Assembly: GCF_047663525.1 (NCBI RefSeq) | Contig: NC_092587.1 | Location: 200,950,501 to 201,014,500 of the forward strand | Direction of reading: 5' to 3' | DNA from: Anas platyrhynchos | Taxonomy: Eukaryota > Chordata > Aves > Anseriformes > Anatidae | Length of the DNA: 64,000 nt | Shown here: positions 55,961 through 64,000 of the stretch, piece by piece | How the letters are laid out: the number at the start of each line of letters is the position of its first letter | Numbering within the stretch: the stretch's first letter is position 1 | Program-made: the position numbers and the translations under genes | The notes under the pieces: model-generated | What the model saw: the letters and a program-made list of their open reading frames with translations, nothing else | Databases searched by the model: none | Told to the model about the DNA's origin: nothing

Positions 55961-58900
55961 CTACAGAGGTGCAGTTCTCTTCAGCGCACACTGCCAAGGG
56001 ATGGCACCTGTAGTCGAGGTCGGCTGCCTCGGAGCTGGCACAGCCGCAGCTGCAGCACCCGACCATGCGTTTGGGGGGATCTCGGGCCCTTGCTTCTCCA
56101 GGAGTGGTCTGGGACAGCAGCACAACCAGGCAGCACCTGCTGGCTCTCGCAAGAGAAGCTGACGGAGAGTGGGCATTGCCAGGGCAACAGTGACTGCACC
56201 CAGGCCCTCTGCCTAGAAAAAACCTCCAGGAGGGTGATGACGCATTGCTGCCCACCAGGCACCGGGAAGGGTGACCAGCACATGAGAACCACCCTCAGCA
56301 TGCTGCAGTGGTGGGTGTGGGAGCTCGTGCAGCAGGGCACAGGGAGTCTGTCCCTCCTCCCTTTCGAGTCCATCCTATCTACTGGCGGTCTCTATGACCA
56401 CAATTTTTGCAATGGTCTCCACCTGGCAGAGAACTTGACCCAAAAAGACCGTGGCAACACAAACAGAGGGCCTGCCCAGAACCATGGCTGTACAGGACTC
56501 TGGTTGCAGGGAGTGCCAGAACCTGCTGCTGCCAGGGGAAGGTAGCAGGTATTCCACCAGTGTGAGGTGCGAACAGGTGAAAGATCTGGTTCAGAGCTGA
56601 AAGAGCAGGTTGAGAGACTGAGGGCCATCAGGGTTCTGTGAGCAGGAGATTGACTGTTGGAGTAGCTTTCTGGAGTGCCAGAGGGAAAGGTGCCAGGAAA
56701 ATACCCCACAACTGGTGGTGGACCCCCTCCCCTGTCCCTGTCAGGCAGAGGAGGGGGACCTGAAGGATGAGGGGGGTTGGGAGAGGGTCCCTGCTCAGCA
56801 TCATGGGCAAACCCCCGCTCTGCTTCCTTTGTGTCCCCAGGTCCCTCTAAGCGTTGTGTTTGTAGCATTGGACATTGAAGGGGAGGTAAAAGGGGAGTTG
56901 CATAAAAGTTCCCCAAAGAGGTTACCAGTTGACTCCATGCATTCAGACTGCCTCTACCAGGAAAGAAAGAAGGGTGGTTGTGTTAGGCAACTCCCTTCTC
57001 AGAGGAACAGAGGACCCCATTTGCAGACAAGATCTGAACCGTAGGGAAGTGTGCTGCCTACCTGGGGCCCAGATCAGGGACATAACTAGAAAACTCTCAG
57101 AGCTGGTTCACCCCACTTATTACTACCCATTACAGTGATGAAATCACTCAGAGAAGCCTGCAAACTATGAAAAGAAATTTCAAGGGTTTAGAGTGAATAG
57201 CTAAAGGAGTGGGAGCATAAATGGTGTTTTGTTCTATACCTTCTGGGGAGCTGAAGGACACGGAGTGGGCTAGGAAAACACAGGTAATGATTAATTGAGT
57301 GAGAGGCTGGTGTCAAGACAGGAACTTTGGATTCTTTAACCATGGGACAGTTTTCTCGACCCCTGGCCTATTGACAATGGATGAAACTCACTTGTCTCAA
57401 ATGGGAAATGAATCCTAGCTCAGCAGCTAGCAGAACTCATCAAGAGAGCTTTAAACCAGCTATGACAGGGGAGGGGCATAAAACAGGGCTCACCAGAGAA
57501 GTGCCTGGGGGAACAATGCTGAAGCTGGGGGTGAGACAGATATCTCATCTCCACCAATGCACACAGCATGGCCAACAAACAGGAGGAGCTGGAAGCGATT
57601 GTGCTGAAGAACCAGTCCAGGAGGTTTCTAGTGTGTAGAAGATAGCTTTCTGACACAGCTGGTTCAAGAGCCTACCAGGGGAGGTGTCCCACTAGACCTG
57701 CTCTTCACTAACAGAAAAAGACCGGTGGGAGATGTGAAAGTTGGGGACTATCTTGGGCAGAGTGATCGTGAAATTGTAGAATTTTCTATTCTTGGTGATA
57801 TCAAAAGGGTAACTAGCAAAACTGCTATCTTGAACTTCCAGAGGGCAGACTTTGACCTGCTCAGGATACTTGTTTCAGGGGTCCCTTGGGAGTCACTCCT
57901 GAAGGACAAAGGGATCCAGGAAACCTGGACGCTCCTCAAGACAGAAATCTTAAAGGCACAGGAGCAGGCTGCTCCTGTGTCCCATAAGGCAAGCTGGAGG
58001 GGAAGAAGACTGGCATGGATGAACCGGGAACTATTGTTGAGACTCCAGGAGAAATAGAGAGTCTATGTGCTCAGGAAGAAAGGACAGGCTACTTGGGGCG
58101 ACTACAAAGAATTTGCTAAGATATGCAGAGAGGAAGTTAGAAAGGCAAAAGCCCAGCTTGAATTCAGATTGGCCACTGCAGTAAAAGAGGACAAGAAGTC
58201 CTTTTACAAATATATTAACAGCAAGGGAAGAACCAAGGAAAACTTCCATCCTCTACTTGATGCATCAGGGAATGAGATCACTGTGGATAAGGAAAAGGCT
58301 GAGGTTCTCAACGCCTTCTTTACATGTCTTTAATAGTCGGATCAGTTATCCTCAGGGTACTCAATACCCTGACCTGGAATTCCCAGGAACACCCTGTGAT
58401 TCAGGTAGAGAATCACCCCCTGTGATCCAGGAAGAGACAGTTAGAGTCCTGCTCCTCCATCTGTAATGTCACAAGTCCATGGGACCAGATGGGCTCCACC
58501 CGAGGCTGCTCAGGGGGCTGGCAGAGGTGATTGCCAAGATGTTTTCCACCATCCACCAGTGTTCCTGGCTATCTGGAGAGGTCCCAGACATTTGGAGGCT
58601 TACCGACATGACTCCCATCTACAAGAAGGGATTAGGCCCAGCCAGCACAGGTTCATGAAAGGCAGGTCATGCTGGCCACCTAGAGATGTAGTCTACTTAG
58701 ACTTCAGCAAAGCCTTTGACACAGTCTCCCACAGTGTTCTCCTGGGGAAACCACACATGGCCTTGACAGGTATATTCTTCTCTGGTAAAGAACTGGCTGT
58801 AGGGTCGTGCCCAGCATGTAGTGGTTAATGGAGTTAATTCCAGCTGGCATCCCATTACAAGTGGTGTCCCCCAGGAGTCAGTACTAGAGCCTATATCTTG

Positions 58901-59845
58901 TTTAATGTCTTTATTGATGACCTAGAAGAGGGGATTGAGTGTACCCTTGGTAAGTTTGCAGATGACACCAAGTTGGGAGATAGTGTCAATCTGCCTAAGG
59001 GTTGGCCCTTCAGAGGGATCTGGATAGGCTGGACTGCTGGGCTGAGGTGAATGGGATGACATTCAACAAGGCCAAGTGCCAGGTCCTGCACTTTGGCCAC
59101 AATAACCCCATGCAACGCTATGGGCTTGGGGCAGATTGGCTAGAAGACTATGAAGAGGAAAAGGACCTGGGAGTGTTGATCAATGCTCAGCTGAACATGA
59201 GCCAGCAATGTGCCCAGGTGGCCAAGAAGGCCAATGGCATCCTGGCCTGTATTAGAAATAGCGTAGCCACCAGGACCAGGGAGGTGATCATCCCCCAGTA
59301 CTCAGCTTTGAAGAGGCCACACCGAGTACTGTGCTCATTTTTGGGCCCCTCACAACAAGAGAGATATCGAGGCCCTGGAGCATGTCCAGAGAAGGGCAAC
59401 AAAACTGATGAAGGGTCTGGAGCACAAGTCTTATGAGGAGCAGCTGAGGGAGCTGGGATTGTTTAGTCTGGAGAAGAGCAGGTTCAGGGGAGACATCTTT
59501 GCACTCTACAACTTCCTGAAGGGAGGTTGTAATGAGGAGGGGGTCCACCTCTTCTCCCAGATAACTAAAGATAGGACTCAAGAATATGACCACAAGTTGC
59601 ACCTGGGGAGATTTAGATTAGATATCAGGAAAAACTTTTTTCTCTCAAAGATTGGTCGGGCACTGGAATGGCCTGCCCAGGGAGGTGGTGGAGTCACCAT
59701 CCCTCACAGTGTTCAAGAACACCTGGATGAGCTGCTATGAGATATGATTTAGTAGCTTAGTGGGTATTATTGGTGATAGGAGGATGGTTGGACTAGATGA
59801 TCTTGTAGGTCCTTTCCAACCTTGTGTTTCTATGATTCTATGGCA
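55961..59845 (+). mobile_element. CR1 LINE, near full length, with ORF1 and degraded ORF2
   Basis: ORF1 remains: a Cys-rich zinc-finger-like stretch (C-R-E-C-Q-N-L-L near 56510) and an esterase-like domain (56929-57138, V-V-V-L-G-N-S-L-L-R-G, then REVCCLPGA and YYPLQ) as known for CR1 ORF1. ORF2 starts near 57553 (TNAHSMANK), but most of the endonuclease is deleted. The linker and RT follow at 57725-58466 and 58640-59436 ([11 protein letters not shown], then K-F-A-D-D-T-K-L-G). The C-terminal part runs to 59740. The 3' end is TATGATTCTATGG at 59831-59843. Many frame breaks. The 5' limit is approximate. Confidence 0.85.
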
Positions 59846-62800
59846 AAGAGGTGGTATAGCAAATGCGCTCAGTTATCTGCCACAGCAGCATTTGTCAGAA
59901 TTTGTTCAGAGCCCACAGACTGATCAACAATTAGCTGCAAAGGCTAGAACAGTCTGAAATGCCCAACAGGAGACATCCTGACACACAAAACATGCACTAA
60001 CAGGAACATCAGAGCACTTCAGAACCAAGATGGAATCCTGTCCTTCTTCCCTCTCTTATTACAGTCCAATCCACATTTTATGTCCCAGGGATACCAGAAC
60101 AGGAGGAGCACACAGGGTAAAGTATTTAATTGTATCTGCCTTTGAAGAGAGCACAGGGTAAATTGTGTAGTTGTAGCTGCCTTTGAGGGGATCACAGAGA
60201 TTTCATAATCAGACATGATTTCCCCCATCTCAGAAAAGGACTAGTGAAGGGTTGTTTAGGAGAAGAGCTGCATGTTCCTTAAGTCCTGCATTTGCCAATT
60301 CAAGCAATGAAAAATGCAATTAAAAAGCAATTGAAATGTTCTTAGTGATGGAGCTATGATATACAGACAGACATGAGTCTGTGGGCTACAGCCAAAACAA
60401 CCAAGAAAGATAAGGCTTTGACAATACATTTCCTTTTATAGGAAGGGATCTAAAACACATAAAAGGCTAAAACCCCACAGTCTAGTGGAATACTTCTCTG
60501 ACAGCGAGGGAGGGGAGTCACCAAGGATAATCAAAGTTACAGTGAGGTATTAAAAAACATAACAAAATTGGAAATAAAAGTTCTCCCCTCACCTTTTAGT
60601 AATGATCTGTCAGTGTTTACCCACACAGATTTTGGAAGGGATCACTGCTTATAACATACGTCTTTTTTTTTTTTTTTTTTTTTTGCTCTTACATAAATGC
60701 ATTATAAATAACATTGGATTTTAAATAAACATTTACCAATCTTTAAAAAAAAATAGAGATGAGTTATTTGTAGAGAAGGTAAGCTGTAGTCTCTTGAGTA
60801 AACCTAAAGACATTCCAAATTCCTGTTTCAGATAGTCAGGCTTGTAGGCTTGAACAACTCATGTTGCCACCTTTGTTGCTTGCATGTCTGCAGAATTACC
60901 TTCAGTTTTTGCACTGTTGACAAAAGCAGTTTATTCACAAAGTCATAACGCAAACAAACTTTACAATAAACTTCTGTATCTTTACTAACATTGTTTGAAC
61001 AACTACATAAGCTCATCAAAGATGACTTCTTATTATCGGGGTCAGACTGTATTAGAACAACCCCAAGCTCAGGTTCTTAGCAGGTTAGTAAGCCAGTTTC
61101 AAAAGTCCATCCAAGAAAATGAGAGAATATTTCAGTTTTCTTGAAGGGGTACAAACTGTTTAAGTCACAAAATAGTGAGATGCAGCAATAGCCATTCATT
61201 GTGAACCCTTTGCTATTTGTCAATAAAACACCATTCAAGAAAGGTGTGATTCCCTCATTTTAAAAGAGAGAAAAGCACTCTTTTTATTCTGCTTTTATCA
61301 TCTTGACTGCATAGGAAGTTATTAAGATGTGTACATTTTCATTTTCCCACCAAAAAAAAAAAAAAAATGCAGTAAAAGCAGGTAATATGTGTAAAATTCA
61401 CCAGCAACAAAATTGTATTTAGAATATCTGAGAAACTCAGTGAAAACTTTGTAGAATTAAATATTGCAATAGTCTGAACTTGATCTGACAAACCAAAACC
61501 CAATTTCAAAGAACAAACTTATTTTAAGACAAAAATAATTAAATATGACAAGATTTCATTCTTAGGGACAGACTCCTTGGAAAAGTGCACCAGATAAACC
61601 AAATTATCCCGCTCAATTCCAAAAAGTTTTATTCTTACAGGTGCTTAAAAAAATACAGAAAGCTATTTCCCAAGGGCATTTACAAGTGAGACTCCTATGT
61701 GACATTTTCTGTGCCCGCACTATTCAAACTGGGAGAAAAAAAAAAAAAAGCTCCCACATGCACAAAAAAGCTGCAGTTCCGCTAGATGGCAACCCTGGGT
61801 CTGGTAAGGGTTCCCTCGCCTCCTCTGCAGCACAGAGAGGAGCTCCAGCACCTCTCAGGAGTTGCACAGAAGTCTTTTGTTTGGCCTGTGCTGTGGGAAA
61901 AGCTGTGGGAGCAGCCCAGCCATTGTGAGCTCCTTCCCTGAGCTTCCCTCACCACTTACTCCTCAAATACATCCTCTAGCAGAAATGCAGCAGTACTGCA
62001 AGGTTTAACAATGCTATTTGTTATTATTATTTATTTTATATTTTTCCAGTGTAAGCACCTATAAACTGAAAACCCCGTTTAATGAACTATTACAGGACAC
62101 AGGCTAAGCTGAAGCAATATCTGCAGCTGCTGCTCAGTCAGGCTGGTTCCTGGAGATGCCCCAACTTCTGGCAAGTCCATCAAGAAGAACTGCTCTGATC
62201 TGGGCAGCAGATGGAGCAGGCTGCCACACTGGTTTTACACCAGCTCAGCTCTACTGACACCCACAGAACTGCTTCTCCCTCTTGTCTGAGACAAAATTGA
62301 ACCCAAGAAGACTGATGCCGTGCTCCTGAGCATCCCTGAACACCATCTACAAGGGAGCAGAGCACCCAACAAGTGAGAAACACTGGCAGATCAGATTTGT
62401 GCTACTTTACAGCTACCTAAAATAAAAGGGTGGGACTTGTGGGGAACCACGCTATTCAGGTTTGCAGAGTCTACCTAGCATATCCCTGAGTCTATTCCTG
62501 AAGATCAATTTGAGACTTTTTTTCAAGCAAAGTCCCACTGAAGTCTGTGAAACAGCTGAGAGATTCGGATGACTGTAAGGTTTTCAGGACTAGGTCCCTG
62601 ACTGAGACCTATTTGCACGCTGAGCTTGTGAAATGAATACATTGCTTGGTGAAACCCTAAATGAAAAAAGGCGTTATTTTTCCCTTGACAGAACATTGCA
62701 TTATAAACTTCCCCTTCATCTGCTTGGCCTCCTGCAAGCACAGATCTGATATGCACAGCTCAGGTGAGAAAGCTGAACAGTAAGGTCTGTTAGCAAACAC

Positions 62801-63276
62801 CATCAAGCCACAATACTCCCAACAGCTCCTGCTAATATGTGCTACAAATTCATACTTGCAGTGATGAGAAAAAAAAAAAAAAAAAACCTCTCCAACCAAA
62901 ATACCCTCCCAGTAAGTCTTTCTGGACAATCTAAGATGTAGTTATACATAAGCTATGTTTGGACCTGGCAGCATGCTGATCACAAATGCAAACTCGCACT
63001 CTCTTCCCTGGGAGATCTGCCAAGGACGGAAGACAGCGGGACGGAATCCATGGGGTACAACATTGTCCAGTCAACCAAAACAGCAGCGGGGCAGGATTAA
63101 CCTAATTTGTAGCTACCTTGGCTGGACTGGCTGCCCATTGTTCCTCATACATGCTCTCATGAAGCTTAGTTAAATAAACTACTGCAGAATTATACTTGAA
63201 AAGTGTGTTTCCTTAACAGCACACAGCTGGGCTCAGTCCAGATAATGGATGCTGGAGTATCATGGCTGTTCATCCA
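59846..63276. other. Mostly unique AT-rich sequence, possible 3' UTR of a minus-strand gene
   Basis: No reading frame, ERV or CR1 is recognised. There are simple A/T runs (60663-60684, 61350-61366, 62868-62886). If the putative terminal exon at 63277 is real, part of this would be its 3' untranslated region, but I cannot show it. Confidence 0.4.
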
Positions 63277-63317
63277 TCATGGTTCCTTTCCATAAAGCTT
63301 GTACAGATCTTGGGCAA
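63277..63317 (-). CDS. Possible last coding exon of an unidentified minus-strand gene
   Basis: On the minus strand a pyrimidine-rich stretch (TTTCTTTCCTTCCC) precedes AG at 63318-63319, then a short open reading (VAQDLYKLYGKEP, with the first codon split) closed by TGA at 63277-63279. It looks like a typical C-terminal exon, but the evidence is one short segment. The gene would extend beyond the right edge. I do not recognise the protein. Confidence 0.2.
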
Positions 63318-64000
63318 CTTTTGGGAAGGAAAGAAATGGTGTAAGTTACACGTACATTACAGTTCTTGCTATTAAAAAGTAAAATTAAGGCAATTTCAGA
63401 TACAAATTATCTCAAGGTTTATTTCCATATCTTGTTTCACTTCTCTGTATATCTCAACTTCTTGAGACTAAGTCTCTTAAATCTGGCTTGATGAATGAAT
63501 AAAAAAAAAAAATAAAAAAAAATAATAATTAAAAAAAAAAAAGCTTTACCTTTCACGTCTTGTAAAGATAGAAGGCACATGGATTTATCACCACCAAGGG
63601 TAAAACTCAGGCTTATCCATATGTGAATCCCGTTTCAAAAACAAACAATCAGCTTGGGACTGGCAGGGAGCCAAGCTGCAGGATTGCCTTTTAAGACTTG
63701 CATCTCAATAGGAAACCTCCAAGTATTTTGATCTGTTTTTATAACTGTAACAATTTTCATCCCCTGGCTTTAGTAAGGTATTATCAGTCCCTTCTTTCTA
63801 GTAAATTAAAGAAACAGTCGCTACAAATGAAGGCAAAACAAGCACGGGTCGCTGTGGATAAAATACAGTGTTTCAAAAGATTTAGGAAAGACAATAACCA
63901 CTGCCTGTCTTAACTGCTGCCAAGAAACACTTAGAGAGGATGGACATGCAATGAAAAACACGGGAACACTGCATTTCAACAGCAGTAAGAACCACAGGTC
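63318..64000. other. Unassigned AT-rich sequence to the window end
   Basis: It includes an A-rich microsatellite at about 63498-63542. No feature can be supported; it would be intronic if the preceding putative exon is real. Confidence 0.4.

Noticed and set aside
55097-56545. 482-codon protein-coding gene
   Set aside because: It consists of LTR-like minisatellite repeats and CR1 5' sequence; no domain, start context or splice evidence.
60663-60684. SINE or processed transcript ending at the T run
   Set aside because: No SINE promoter boxes or flanking duplication seen; a plain homopolymer.
1-64000. tRNA, rRNA or other structured RNA genes
   Set aside because: No cloverleaf-like or rRNA-like segment was recognised on either strand by reading; a covariance-model search was not possible.

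Overview
The window is bird genomic DNA. It carries at least ten CR1 retrotransposon pieces, including the typical CR1 3' ends, several avian-type endogenous retroviruses (ERVs), and a locally amplified gene family. That family matches the paired HU domains of CCDC81 (coiled-coil domain-containing protein 81). The sequence does not fix the bird order or the chromosome. The repeat load, gene amplification and long inverted repeat would suit a W chromosome, a repeat-rich microchromosome or a subtelomere.

Layout. 1-18,164 is an inverted repeat: two arms of about 5.6 kb (1-5,635 and 12,589-18,164) around a 6.95-kb spacer. Wherever I compared them, the arms differ by one 59-bp tandem duplication and one base. 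Each arm holds the first six exons of a CCDC81-like gene and, upstream of it on the same strand, a 3' pol-env piece of a gammaretrovirus-like ERV. The two genes diverge head to head. The left gene runs off the window. The right gene continues to 20,809 and can be read as an intact 11-exon, 470-residue gene, the only one here without a defect. The spacer is a patchwork of CCDC81-like exons in shuffled order, a second unnamed gene family (family 2) and ERV scraps.

20.9-27.9 kb holds more broken CCDC81-like and family-2 copies, including a second copy of a spacer block. 27.9-34 kb is a minus-strand ERV (LTR, env, IN, RNase H, RT, PR, NC) abutting part of a second one. 34.7-37.9 kb has two more broken CCDC81-like copies and a family-2 3' end. 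38-39.5 kb is an alpharetrovirus-like env with LTR, 39.6-41.3 kb a CR1, and 41.3-41.7 kb an AT-only tract. 41.7-45.5 kb has family-2 sequence between two related ERV pieces, one with an LTR nested in its env. 45.9-48.6 kb is another decayed CCDC81-like copy, split by a solo LTR with a clear 5-bp target-site duplication. 49-60 kb holds three CR1s and an LTR-like repeat. 60-64 kb is largely unique AT-rich sequence, possibly the 3' untranslated region of a minus-strand gene beyond the window.

The picture is a multicopy gene cluster remodelled by duplication, inversion and retroelements. Several breakpoints join gene fragments to short retroviral segments.
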